Of a DNA stretch of 64,000 bases, positions 45,037 through 54,080 are shown piece after piece (position 1 is the first letter of the stretch; each line of letters opens with the position of its first letter). The stretch spans positions 62,001-126,000 of the forward strand of contig NZ_JAPKNH010000004.1 in NCBI RefSeq assembly GCF_026344005.1. The letters are read 5' to 3'. The translations under genes and the position numbers were made by a program. Source of the stretch: Kaistia terrae (GTDB taxonomy: Bacteria; Pseudomonadota; Alphaproteobacteria; Rhizobiales; Kaistiaceae). Below the pieces are notes generated by a model. That model worked only from the letters and a program-made list of their open reading frames with translations. It did not search any database and was not told where the DNA came from.

Positions 45037-46071
45037 ATGCTTAGCCTGACCCGCCTGATCCAGGGCGCCGCCGCAGCAACGCTGCTGGCGACGACCGCGC
45101 TTCCCGCATTTGCGGCCGGCGAAGTGAATGTCTACACGACCCGTGAACCAGGGCTGATCCAGCCGCTGCTGGACACCTTCTCCAAGGACACCGGCATCAA
45201 GGCCAACGTGATTTTCGTCAAGGAAGGCCTTGCCGAGCGCGTCGCCACCGAGGGCGCGAATTCGCCCGCCGACCTGCTTTCCGTCGTTGATTTCGGCAAT
45301 CTGATCGAGCTTTCCGAGCGCGGCCTGACCCAGCCGATCCAGTCGACCGTGCTGGAAGAAGCGATCCCCGCCAATCTGCGCGATGCCGACGGCCAGTGGT
45401 TCGGCCTTTCGATGCGCGCCCGCGTCATCTACGCCTCGAAGGAGCGCTTCAAGGACGAGACGCTGACCTATGAGGACCTGGCCGACCCGCGCTTCAAGGG
45501 CAAGGTCTGCATCCGTTCGGGCCAGCACCCCTACAACACCTCGCTGATCGCGGCCGTGATCGCCAAGGACGGCGCCGATGCCACCAAGACCTGGCTGACC
45601 GGCGTCAAGGACAACCTCGCCCGCAAGGCAGGCGGCGGCGACCGTGACGTCGCGCGCGACATCCTCGCCAATCTCTGCGATGTCGGCATCGCCAATTCCT
45701 ACTATGTCGGCCTGATGCGGTCCGGCAAGGGCGGCCCCGAGCAGGTCGAATGGAGCAACGCGATCCGCGTCATCCTGCCGACCTTCAAGGACAAGGCTGG
45801 CACGCATGTGAACGTTTCGGGCGCCGCTGTCGCCAAGAACGCCCCGAACAAGGAAAATGCCGTCAAGCTGCTGGAATTCCTCGCTTCCCAGGAAGCGCAG
45901 GAAATCTACGCCAAGGCGAACTTTGAATACCCGGTTCGCGCCGGTGTCGCGCCCGATCCGATCATCGCCGAATTCGGCACGCTGACGGTCGACCCGACGC
46001 CGCTGACGGCGATTGCCAAGGACCGCAAGCAGGCCAGCGAACTGGTCGACGTGGTCGGCTTCGACGGCTGA
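45037..46071 (+). CDS. fbpA: Ferric iron ABC transporter substrate-binding protein
   Basis: A 344-residue periplasmic iron-binding protein of the FbpA/FutA/AfuA group. Signal peptide MLSLTRLIQGAAAATLLATT with cleavage near AFA-AGE. Mature start EVNVYTTREPGLIQPLLDTF and the adjacent tyrosines in IANSYYVGLMRSG, which bind Fe3+ in characterised members. GGAG precedes the ATG. It is followed by an FbpB-type permease; a stem-loop covers the junction. A strongly AT-rich region with an Irr-like box lies upstream. Confidence 0.93.
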   Translation: MLSLTRLIQGAAAATLLATTALPAFAAGEVNVYTTREPGLIQPLLDTFSKDTGIKANVIFVKEGLAERVATEGANSPADLLSVVDFGNLIELSERGLTQPIQSTVLEEAIPANLRDADGQWFGLSMRARVIYASKERFKDETLTYEDLADPRFKGKVCIRSGQHPYNTSLIAAVIAKDGADATKTWLTGVKDNLARKAGGGDRDVARDILANLCDVGIANSYYVGLMRSGKGGPEQVEWSNAIRVILPTFKDKAGTHVNVSGAAVAKNAPNKENAVKLLEFLASQEAQEIYAKANFEYPVRAGVAPDPIIAEFGTLTVDPTPLTAIAKDRKQASELVDVVGFDG

Positions 46072-46114
46072 TTGTTTTCGATGCGCCGATATACCGGCCC
46101 GAACGATGAAATCT

Positions 46115-46139
46115 CATGTCCCGGCACGTCCGGGACATG
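46115..46139 (+). promoter_or_regulatory. Perfect stem-loop over the fbpB start
   Basis: CATGTCCCGG / CCGGGACATG, a 10-base perfect stem with a 5-base loop, contains both candidate ATG codons (46116 and 46137) of the permease gene and the GGGA before the second. In mRNA it would hide the translation start, lowering permease synthesis relative to the binding protein, or make it conditional. Confidence 0.6.
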
Positions 46140-47831
46140 AGCGATTCTGCGATTACCCCGCCGCTGATCGCATCGCGACCTGCGCGTCCGGATCGCCTCT
46201 GGCGGTTTGGCTCCGCGTTGATCGCCCTTCTGGCCCTAGCGCCCATTGGCGGGCTCGTCTTCTTCGCCTCGCGCGGTTCCGGTGAACTCTGGCCGCACTT
46301 GATCGCCAATGTCCTGCCCGTCGCGGCGCGTACGACCGCGCTGCTGCTCGTTGGCGTCGGCATCCTCGTCACCGTTCTGGGCATCGGCACGGCCTGGCTG
46401 GTGACGGCCTGCCGCTTTCCCGGCCGTCGCGTGTTCGAATGGGCGCTGCTGCTGCCGCTTTCGGTGCCGAGCTACGTCATGGCCTTCGCCTATCTCGACG
46501 TGGTGCATCCGGTCGGCCCGCTGCAAACCAGCCTGCGCAACCTGTTCGGCATCACCGATCCGCGTGGCCTGCCGTTTCCAGAAATCCGCTCGCTCGGCGG
46601 CGCGATCCTGCTGCTCGGCCTGATCCTCTACCCTTACGTCTATCTGCCTGTGCGGGCGCTGTTCGTCATGCAGTCGGCCTCGATGCTGGAAGCCTCGCGC
46701 ACGCTGGGCGCTGGCCGCTTTCGCGCCTTCTGCACGGTCGCGCTGCCGCTGGCGCGTCCCGCCGTCGCGGTCGGCGTCAGCCTGGCGCTGATGGAGGCGC
46801 TGAATGATATCGGCGCGTCGGAATTCTTGGGCGTTCGCACGTTGACGGTGGCGATCTACACGACCTGGGTGACGCGCTCGTCGATTGAAGGCGCAGCGCA
46901 GATTGCGCTCGTCATGCTGGCGATCGTCTTCGCGCTGGTGCTGCTGGAACGCCTCGGCCGACGCGGCATGAACTATTCCGCCCCGCGCGGAAATAGCCAG
47001 GCCATGGCGCAACCGCTGAAGGGCGGTGCTGCCCTGCTTGCAATGCTCGCCTGCGCGCTGCCCATCCTGCTCGGCTTCGTCGTGCCGGCGAGCTATCTCG
47101 TCGTCTCGGCGGCGCGGCGCATCCGCCTCGGCGGGCTGCCGGCCGATCTCTGGGTCTGGACCGGCAACAGCGTGTTCTTCGCCGCCATCGCCTCGATCCT
47201 GACGCTCGCCATCGGCCTGTTTCTCGCCACGGCCGGCCGCATGTCGCGGCGAAAATCGCTGCACGGGATGATCCGGCTTGCCGGCATCGGCTATGCTATT
47301 CCCGGCACGGTGCTGGCCGTCGGCCTGCTGGTGCCGATCGCCGGCCTCGACAACTGGATCGCCGATGCTGTGAAGAGCGTCTGGGGCCGCTCGCCGGGGC
47401 TGATCCTGATGAGTTCCGGCGCGGCGCTGATCCTCGCCTATTGCCTGCGTTTCCAGGCGATCTCGATTGGTGGCATCGAGGCTGGCTTCACGCGCATTTC
47501 GCCCTCGATCGACATGGCTGCGCGCAGCCTTGGCGCGGGCACGCCCCGGCTTTCGGGCGGCATTCATGTGCCGCTGCTTTCGCCGGCCATCGCCGCCGCC
47601 GGACTGCTCGTCTTTGTCGATTGCATGAAGGAATTGCCGGCCACGCTGCTGCTGCGCCCGTTCAATTTCGAGACGCTGGCGACCTACGTCTACGGCGAGG
47701 CGGCGCGCGGCACCTATGAGGACGGCGCGGTCGCCGCCCTTGTCATCGTCATCGTCGGCATGCTGCCTGTAGCGCTGCTGGCGCGGGCCGGAACCCGCGA
47801 GCGGCGACCGCCGTCGATCGGCGTCAGCTAG
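46116..47831 (+). CDS. fbpB: Ferric iron ABC transporter permease, fused double domain
   Basis: A 571-residue permease carrying two transmembrane domains in one chain, as in FbpB/SfuB. About twelve hydrophobic segments; coupling-loop regions at MLEASRTLGAGRFRAFCTVA in the first half and DMAARSLGAGTPRLSGGIHV in the second. Start is either ATG 46116 or ATG 46137; both lie within a perfect stem-loop. No FbpC ATPase follows; the next item is a repeat and a TPP enzyme on the other strand, so the ATPase must be elsewhere. Confidence 0.92.
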   Translation: MSRHVRDMSDSAITPPLIASRPARPDRLWRFGSALIALLALAPIGGLVFFASRGSGELWPHLIANVLPVAARTTALLLVGVGILVTVLGIGTAWLVTACRFPGRRVFEWALLLPLSVPSYVMAFAYLDVVHPVGPLQTSLRNLFGITDPRGLPFPEIRSLGGAILLLGLILYPYVYLPVRALFVMQSASMLEASRTLGAGRFRAFCTVALPLARPAVAVGVSLALMEALNDIGASEFLGVRTLTVAIYTTWVTRSSIEGAAQIALVMLAIVFALVLLERLGRRGMNYSAPRGNSQAMAQPLKGGAALLAMLACALPILLGFVVPASYLVVSAARRIRLGGLPADLWVWTGNSVFFAAIASILTLAIGLFLATAGRMSRRKSLHGMIRLAGIGYAIPGTVLAVGLLVPIAGLDNWIADAVKSVWGRSPGLILMSSGAALILAYCLRFQAISIGGIEAGFTRISPSIDMAARSLGAGTPRLSGGIHVPLLSPAIAAAGLLVFVDCMKELPATLLLRPFNFETLATYVYGEAARGTYEDGAVAALVIVIVGMLPVALLARAGTRERRPPSIGVS

Positions 47832-47843
47832 GCCCTGCCTTTT

Positions 47844-47968
47844 TCACCTCTCCCTGAGGGAGAGGTCGACGCACGCAGTGCGGCGGGTGAGGGTTTACGG
47901 CCTCACCGGATTGTTTCCTAAACCCTCACCCGGCTCTTCGAGCCGACCTCTCCCTCAGGGAGAGGTGA
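47844..47968. repeat. 125-base palindromic element, copy 2
   Basis: Identical in length and orientation to the copy at 23888. It carries GCAC-GCA-GTGC and GGCTC-TTC-GAGCC hairpins and a perfect 11-base inner stem GTGAGGGTTTA / TAAACCCTCAC. Located between the converging fbpB and TPP-enzyme genes. Confidence 0.92.
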
Positions 47969-47996
47969 AGGACGGAGCCTCAGGCGCTGGATCCAG

Positions 47997-49691
47997 TCAT
48001 CTGCGCGACACCGGCTTCACCTTCAGGCTCTTGCCCTTCAGTTCATCCAGGGTAGCGGAGGGAGAGATCGCCTGCGGATCGACCTTCACATGCACGATGG
48101 CCGGCTTTCCGCTTTCCTGCGCCCGCGCAAACGCCGGCCAGAAATCCTCGGTCCGCTCCACCGTCTCGCCGTGCCCGCCATAGGCGCGGGCAAAGTCGGC
48201 GAAGTCCGGATTGACCAGCTTGGTCGCCTCGACGCGGTCGGGATAGCTGCGCTCCTGATGGGCGCGGATGGTGCCATACATGCCGTTGTCGACGACGATC
48301 ACGAGGATTGCCGCACCGTCCTGCACGGCGGTGCCGAATTCGTTGCTCGTCATCTGGAAGCAGCCGTCGCCGGCAAAGGCGATCACCGTCCGTTCGGGAT
48401 AGCGCAGCTTGGCGGCGATCGCCGCCGGCACGCCGTAGCCCATTGAACCGGAGGTCGGCGCCAACTGGGTCTTCGATCCCTGGAAGCGGTGATAGCGATG
48501 CACCCAGTTGGCATAGTTACCCGCGCCATTGGTGAGGATCGCATCCTTCGGCAGGTTCTCACGCAGGGTCCGCATGACCGCGCCCATCTCCACGCCGCCG
48601 ACGTCGCGCGGCTTCGGGTCGGACCAGTCGCGATAGGACGCGTTGGCGGCGCGGGTCTCGGCGCTCCAGGGGATGGTCGCCGGCGGATGCACCGCTTCGA
48701 GTTGGGCGGCGAAGCCGTTTGGCGTGGCGTTGATGGCGAGCGTCGGGCGATAGACGCGGCCGAGTTCGTCCGATCCGCCATGCACATGCACCAGCGTCTG
48801 CTTCGGCTGCGGAATATCCAGCAGCGTATAGCCGGAGGAGGGCATTTCGCTCATTCGGCCGCCGACGAGGATGAGTAGATCGGCTTCCTTGACCCGCTTG
48901 GCCAGCGCCGGGTTGATAGCGATGCCGACCTCACCGGCGAAATTCGGATGTTCGTGGTCGAACAGGCCCTGGCGGCGCAGCGAAACGCCGACCGGCAGGT
49001 CGAAGCGCTCGGCAAAGCGCTGCATCGAGTTGATCGCCTGGTCGCTCCAGCGCGAGCCGCCGAGCACCAGAAGCGGCCGTTCGGCCTTCCAGAGCATCTT
49101 CTGCAATTGCGCCGTCTGGGTCAGGCCCGGATAGGTCTCGATCGGCTCCGACGCGCCGACGGAAGGAACGCTGGAAAGGTCACGCAGCATATCTTCCGGC
49201 AGCGCCAGCACGACCGGGCCGGGGCGGCCGGACGTGGCGACATGGAACGCGCGGGAGAGGAATTCCGGGATGCGCGACGCGTCGTCGATCTCCGCCACCC
49301 ATTTGACGACGTCGCCGAACATCCGCCGGTAGTCGATCTCCTGGAAGGCCTCGCGCTCCCGCATCTCGCGTCCGACCTGGCCGATGAACAGGATCATCGG
49401 CGTTGAATCCTGCATGGCGACATGCAGGCCGGCGGCGGCGTTGGTCGCGCCCGGTCCGCGCGTGACAAAGCAGATGCCGGGTTTTCCCGCCATCTTGCCC
49501 CAGGCTTCCGCCATCATCGCCGCGCCGCCCTCATGCCGGGCCACGGTCACGGGAATAGCCGAATCATGCAGCGCGTCGAGGACGTCGAGATAGCTTTCGC
49601 CGGGGACGCAGAAGACACGCTCGACACCATTGGCTTCCAGCGCCTCGACAATGAGATGGCCGCCGGTGCGGGAAGGGAGGACGTCTGACAT
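47997..49691 (-). CDS. Thiamine-diphosphate-dependent enzyme, acetolactate synthase-like
   Basis: A 564-residue TPP enzyme. N-terminal VEALEANGVERVFCVPGESY and the catalytic glutamate in VARHEGGAAMMAEAWGKM; TPP/Mg motif GDGCFQMTSNEFGTAVQDGA...DNGMYG near the C-terminus. Members include acetolactate synthase, benzoylformate decarboxylase, sulfoacetaldehyde acetyltransferase and oxalyl-CoA decarboxylase. No regulatory subunit or branched-chain gene is adjacent, so a catabolic role is more likely. Exact substrate unknown. Confidence 0.87.
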   Translation of the reverse strand: MSDVLPSRTGGHLIVEALEANGVERVFCVPGESYLDVLDALHDSAIPVTVARHEGGAAMMAEAWGKMAGKPGICFVTRGPGATNAAAGLHVAMQDSTPMILFIGQVGREMREREAFQEIDYRRMFGDVVKWVAEIDDASRIPEFLSRAFHVATSGRPGPVVLALPEDMLRDLSSVPSVGASEPIETYPGLTQTAQLQKMLWKAERPLLVLGGSRWSDQAINSMQRFAERFDLPVGVSLRRQGLFDHEHPNFAGEVGIAINPALAKRVKEADLLILVGGRMSEMPSSGYTLLDIPQPKQTLVHVHGGSDELGRVYRPTLAINATPNGFAAQLEAVHPPATIPWSAETRAANASYRDWSDPKPRDVGGVEMGAVMRTLRENLPKDAILTNGAGNYANWVHRYHRFQGSKTQLAPTSGSMGYGVPAAIAAKLRYPERTVIAFAGDGCFQMTSNEFGTAVQDGAAILVIVVDNGMYGTIRAHQERSYPDRVEATKLVNPDFADFARAYGGHGETVERTEDFWPAFARAQESGKPAIVHVKVDPQAISPSATLDELKGKSLKVKPVSRR

Positions 49692-49841
49692 GGAATGGAA
49701 AATCCTTGCGAGAGGCGAGCTTCCGACCGTCCGGAGTGGATCCGGAGAGTCGCGAAAGAGGGGATGGTGGCATCAACTTCTGTTCGGCGGAAGCCGGGGC
49801 CGCTAGACTGTCGCGACGGGGCCAGTTCAGGGACGGAAAAA

Positions 49842-50771
49842 GTGCATAGCGGAACCTTTGTCTGGCGGGCGAGCCATAGCTGCATCGCCTTCGCGGCGGC
49901 CATGATGTTGTCGTCCACCGTGCTTCTGGCCCAATCTGAAGACGCCGACGCGGACAAGCCGATGTTTCCGACGACCGAACTGGCCGAGGGCGCGAAGGAC
50001 GCGACCCTTACCGATTCGGGCGTCACCGCACGGATCTTCCAGGAGCGGCGGCCGCAGGTCGATCCGGATGATGATGTGCCGGTTCTGCAGGTCATTGTCG
50101 GCGGCAAGACGGTGCTGGAGCATGTCGGCGCCGCCTCGGGCATGTCCGTGCCGGCGATGAGTGTGTCGATCGCCAACATCGACACGACCAACAAGAGCCC
50201 GGAAGTCTATTTCAGCAGCTACACCGGCGGGGCGCATTGCTGCTCCGACATCGTGGTGGCGACCGAGACCGACAAGGGCTGGGTGGCCGTGCCGATCGGC
50301 GCCTTCGATGGCGACGGCGATTATCTGCAGGATCTGAACGACGATGGCGAAGCCGAGATCGTCACCGTCGACAATTCGTTCCTCTACACTTTCGATTGCT
50401 ATGCCTGCAGTGCCGCGCCGCTCGTCATCAAGACGGTGCGCGATGGCAAGGCGGTCGACATCACCACCGAACCGCGCTTCGCCAAGGCACATCGCGATTG
50501 GCTGAAGCAGTTGGAGGATGATTCCGATCCGGTTGCGCGCTGGAAGTCGCCGGGTTTCCTGGCCGGCTGGGTCGCGGCCAGTATCCGCGCCGGCGAGGGC
50601 GAGCAGGCCTTCAAGGCGTTGAACAAGCGCTGGGACCTTGCCTCCGACCCTGGCGAGGAGGCCTGCACGACCGGCGCCGATATCGACACTTGTCCGGCCG
50701 GCGACCGGAAAGTGTTGAAGTTTCCCGAGCGGTTGAAGCTCTTTCTCGACCGAAACGGCTACCGCTTCTGA
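49842..50771 (+). CDS. Exported protein of unknown function
   Basis: A 309-residue protein with a signal peptide (FAAAMMLSSTVLLAQSEDAD). GTG at 49842 is chosen since GGA-rich sequence lies upstream and it places the signal near the N-terminus; the frame is open to 49695 without similarity. Features: GGAHCCSDIVVA, acidic DGDGDYLQDLNDDGEAEIVT (possible calcium-binding or FG-GAP-like loop), FDCYACSAAPLV and CTTGADIDTCPAG, suggesting disulfides. I do not recognise a family with confidence. Confidence 0.65.
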   Translation: MHSGTFVWRASHSCIAFAAAMMLSSTVLLAQSEDADADKPMFPTTELAEGAKDATLTDSGVTARIFQERRPQVDPDDDVPVLQVIVGGKTVLEHVGAASGMSVPAMSVSIANIDTTNKSPEVYFSSYTGGAHCCSDIVVATETDKGWVAVPIGAFDGDGDYLQDLNDDGEAEIVTVDNSFLYTFDCYACSAAPLVIKTVRDGKAVDITTEPRFAKAHRDWLKQLEDDSDPVARWKSPGFLAGWVAASIRAGEGEQAFKALNKRWDLASDPGEEACTTGADIDTCPAGDRKVLKFPERLKLFLDRNGYRF

Positions 50772-50874
50772 TTTTTTTCATTTCGAGGCAACGGAAACTG
50801 CCTCCTGATGCGTTGAAGCCTATGCGGGTGGCTCAGGACGCGATGCGTCCTCAATCGGATGGGATGGACGAATT

Positions 50875-51198
50875 ATGCTCTCTCGACGTTCTTTGCTGGC
50901 TGGACTGCTGGCCGCAGCCGTCGCCGCGCCCTTGGCAACCATGGTTCCGGACGAGGCGGAAGCTCAACAGTGGGGTCCCAACCCGAACCGCAGGCCGCCG
51001 CCACCCCGTCGTGAGCGGATTCCGCCGCCGCGTCGTGGTTATGTCTGGGTGGGCGGGCACTGGGACTGGCGTCGCGGGCGCTATGTCTGGGTGAGCGGTG
51101 GCTGGAGGCGCGCGCGTCCGGGCTTCCGTCACCGGCCGCCGACCTGGGTCTGGCGCAATGGTCGCTGGGTGCTCGTCCAGGGTGGCTGGTACCGCTAG
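50875..51198 (+). CDS. YXWGXW repeat protein, Tat-type signal
   Basis: A 107-residue exported protein. MLSRRSLLAGLLAAAVAAPL has a twin-arginine start. The rest is Arg/Pro-rich and contains the short repeats YVWVGGHWDW, YVWVSGGWRR and WVLVQGGWYR of the YXWGXW family (usually periplasmic, function unknown). The basic Pro/Arg stretch PNRRPPPPRRERIPPPRRG separates signal and repeats. A rho-independent terminator follows. Confidence 0.8.
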   Translation: MLSRRSLLAGLLAAAVAAPLATMVPDEAEAQQWGPNPNRRPPPPRRERIPPPRRGYVWVGGHWDWRRGRYVWVSGGWRRARPGFRHRPPTWVWRNGRWVLVQGGWYR

Positions 51199-51216
51199 GG
51201 CTAGCGCAAGAATCGG

Positions 51217-51249
51217 AAACGGCGCGGATTCTCTCCGCGCCGTTTTCGT
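51217..51249 (+). terminator. Terminator after the YXWGXW gene
   Basis: Stem AAACGGCGCGGA / TCCGCGCCGTTT (perfect, 12 bases) with a 5-base loop followed by a short T-rich end. It lies 18 bases after the stop and faces the beta-mannosidase gene from the other side, so it may act in both directions. Confidence 0.8.
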
Positions 51250-51278
51250 TTGTGGGCCTCGCCGTGCCGGGATGGCGT

Positions 51279-53717
51279 TTACCGGTAGGTCTCACCCAGA
51301 TGATGGATGGTGAGATCAGCGGCGGTCGGCATGCGCTGGCCGGGCTCCGCCTTGAAGGTGACGATGCGGGGCTCGCCGGGCAGCAGCAGGAAGCTCGCAT
51401 CGTCGAAATGGCCGGGAATGCCTTCCGCCTCGGCCCGGACATGGAAGGCGGGTGCTTCCGACGACAGCAGGAAGCGGCCGGGGCCGACGTCCTGGACCGA
51501 AACCTCCGTTGCCGGCAGCTCGAACCGCTTTGGCACGTCCGGGAAGACCACGACCTGCCGCTCCGGCGACGCCACGCCGTCGACAACCGCGTCGATGACA
51601 TAGAACCGATCCTGCGCCGTGGGGGCGGGGATGGTCATCACCTCGATGGCGCGGTCGGCCGGCACGTTGGCCTTGGCATGGCGTTCGGCAATCAGCGTGC
51701 CGTCGAGATCGAAGCTGCGCAGCCGCGTCTCCAGCGCCACGGTCTCGTGGCGGTCGTTGATGGCGCGGACGACGAGCTTGCCGTCCAGCATGCGCGCCGC
51801 CAGAGCCACCGGCGCGAAAAACCGCTTGGCGTGGTAGTGCAGCGTCTTCCAGGCGAGCGAATGGTCGATCGACGACCACGACACCGCCGGCCAGACATCA
51901 TTCAGTTGCCAGTACAGCGCGCCCATCGAATGGGGCTTCTGGCTGCGCCAGTAGCGGACAGCCGTCTCGATGGCGAGCGCCTGCTGTAGCTGTGACAGAT
52001 AGACGAAACTCTCGAAGCCGGACGGCACGCGGAAATAGCGCGCCATCGTGTCGATGATGCGCGAATTGCCGGCGCCGTCGCGCTGATGGAATTCCATCAC
52101 CGGCGACGTCGCATTCCAGTTCTCGCGACCGCCCGCGAAGGCGCGGATGCCGGTCATCGACGGGAAAGACTGGAAGCCAAACTCCGAGCAGAAGCGCGGC
52201 TTGACCGTGTAGTAGTGGTCGAAATTCTTGTTCGAGTGCCAGACATCCCAGAAATGCAGATCGCCGGAGCTGTCGTCATGCCAGGCGTCGCCATAGTCCA
52301 TGTCGCCATTGCAGGGGCTGGACGGCCAGAAGCGGCGGTCAGGATCGGTATCCTGCACAGCCTGGTCGATGACCCGGTTGAAGCGATCGTAATTGACCAG
52401 GTAGCGGTCGCGGTTGTTGCGTGAGATCTCGAACCAGTTCAGCGAGCCGATCACCTCGTTGTCGCCGCACCAGAGCGCGATCGACGGCCGGCTGGAGAGA
52501 CGCTTGATCTGGTAGCGCAGTTCCAGGTCGATCTCGGCCAGGAAGTCCGGCGTCGAGGGATATTGCGAGCAGGAGAACATCATGTCCTGCCAGACCAGCA
52601 GGCCGAGCCGGTCGCAGGCGTCATAGAAGGCGTCGAACTCGTAGAAGCCGCCGCCCCAGACGCGGATCATGTTCATGTTGGCTTCGACGGCGGCCGTCAG
52701 CAGCGCGTCGATCCGTTCCGTCGTGATGGCCGAGGGCAGAGCGTCGGCCGGGATCCAGTTGGCGCCCTTGGAGAAGATGTCGATGCCGTTGACGCGGAAG
52801 AACATCGAGGCGCCAGCCTCATCCTTCTCCGTCACCACTTCCAGCGTGCGGAAGCCGATCTTTCGGCGGGCCGTGTCGCCCGGAATGGTGACGACGGCCT
52901 CATAGAGGGGCTGATCGCCATGGCCGGCCGGCCACCACAGCTCCGGCTTCCCGATGTCGAGCGACAAGGTCGCCTTGCCGCCATGCTCGGCCGAGATCTT
53001 TGCCTCGGCACGCACGGTTTTTCCGGCGAGCTCGAAGGCCACCGGAACGGTGATGTCGGCCTGCGCCAGAAGCTCGATCTCGGCGATTGCCGTCACCGTG
53101 CCGTCGGCATGGTGGCGCTGGCGGATCTGCACGGCTTCGATGCGCGCGGCGTCGTAGAAGTGCAGGACGGGCTCGGCATAGATGCCGGCCACCATCAGGC
53201 ACAGACCCCAGTCCCAGCCGCCATGCGACTGCGGCTTGCGGATCATGTTGAGGTCGGGAACCCTGTTGTTCGAGACGCTCCACGGGATCGGGAAAGGCTG
53301 TCGCTTCGCCCGGGCAATTGCCTCGGCGCCGGCAGGCGAGAAGCGGATGCGAAGCGTGTTGGCGCCCGGCCGTAGTGCTTCGGTGACGTCGATCCTATGG
53401 CGGATGAAGCAGGAACCCAGCTTCGCCAGCGACTGGTCGTTCACGAATACCTCGGCGAAGGTGTCGACGAATTCGAGTTCCAGGACGGCCCAGCGATTGG
53501 CCAGTGCCTCGGCCGAAACGTCGAATGTGCGGCCGATTTCCCAGCTTGCCTCGCCGACCCACTGCATGTCGGTCTCGTTCGTGCCCTCGTAGGGCGAGCC
53601 GATCCGGCCGAGCGCGATAAGCGCCGAATGGACGTCGCCGGGAATCGGGCAGGGGCCGACGGCCTCGCCTTTGGCGTCCGAAAGCTGCCACGAGCCTGCA
53701 AGCGATAGCTGGGTCAT
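51279..53717 (-). CDS. Beta-mannosidase, glycoside hydrolase family 2
   Basis: An 812-residue GH2 enzyme hydrolysing terminal beta-mannosides. Sugar-binding domain at the N-terminus (VNDQSLAKLGSCFIRHRIDV), immunoglobulin-like domain, then a TIM barrel with WGGGFYEFDAFYDACDRLG, acid/base Glu in WCGDNEVIGSLNW and the likely nucleophile Glu in FCSEFGFQSFP. No signal peptide, so it is cytoplasmic and acts on imported oligosaccharides. No transporter is directly adjacent. Start ATG has only a weak ribosome site. Confidence 0.9.
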   Translation of the reverse strand: MTQLSLAGSWQLSDAKGEAVGPCPIPGDVHSALIALGRIGSPYEGTNETDMQWVGEASWEIGRTFDVSAEALANRWAVLELEFVDTFAEVFVNDQSLAKLGSCFIRHRIDVTEALRPGANTLRIRFSPAGAEAIARAKRQPFPIPWSVSNNRVPDLNMIRKPQSHGGWDWGLCLMVAGIYAEPVLHFYDAARIEAVQIRQRHHADGTVTAIAEIELLAQADITVPVAFELAGKTVRAEAKISAEHGGKATLSLDIGKPELWWPAGHGDQPLYEAVVTIPGDTARRKIGFRTLEVVTEKDEAGASMFFRVNGIDIFSKGANWIPADALPSAITTERIDALLTAAVEANMNMIRVWGGGFYEFDAFYDACDRLGLLVWQDMMFSCSQYPSTPDFLAEIDLELRYQIKRLSSRPSIALWCGDNEVIGSLNWFEISRNNRDRYLVNYDRFNRVIDQAVQDTDPDRRFWPSSPCNGDMDYGDAWHDDSSGDLHFWDVWHSNKNFDHYYTVKPRFCSEFGFQSFPSMTGIRAFAGGRENWNATSPVMEFHQRDGAGNSRIIDTMARYFRVPSGFESFVYLSQLQQALAIETAVRYWRSQKPHSMGALYWQLNDVWPAVSWSSIDHSLAWKTLHYHAKRFFAPVALAARMLDGKLVVRAINDRHETVALETRLRSFDLDGTLIAERHAKANVPADRAIEVMTIPAPTAQDRFYVIDAVVDGVASPERQVVVFPDVPKRFELPATEVSVQDVGPGRFLLSSEAPAFHVRAEAEGIPGHFDDASFLLLPGEPRIVTFKAEPGQRMPTAADLTIHHLGETYR

Positions 53718-54080
53718 TCGATGTCTCTGGCCATCTGGTTGGGGTTAAGGGTCAGGCGCCGCCATGAGCCGGATCGGTTGCGACAGGAGCCGCCTCGGCA
53801 CGCGGCCGAAGTGTGCCGTTCTACCATGTCGGCGGCGCGGCTCAACCTCAGCGCGCCAGTGCGTGCGATCGGCGGCTACCCCAAGGATGTCGGCGGCGGG
53901 TACGAGGAAGGCATCCACGGCAATCTCGGCCTGTGCTTCACCTGGTAGGCGAAAGCCGCGGCGGAGAAGTCTTATATTTGACCTTCGAACCTATTTTCGC
54001 GCTTCCATTTGTCGGCGGCGATGCTCATATGCCAGGTACAAACGTGCGAGTGCGCGAACGTCAGCCTGGAGGAGAGTCAG
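53718..54080. other. Spacer between beta-mannosidase and transaldolase
   Basis: 363 bases between divergent genes. It must hold both promoters. A 40-codon open frame (53826-53948) encodes a Gly-rich peptide ending GNLGLCFTW, with no clear ribosome site; I do not call it a gene. Confidence 0.4.

Noticed and set aside
47997-49691. Assignment as biosynthetic acetolactate synthase IlvB
   Set aside because: No small regulatory subunit or ilv genes are adjacent, and the TPP family has many catabolic members; only a general family call is safe.
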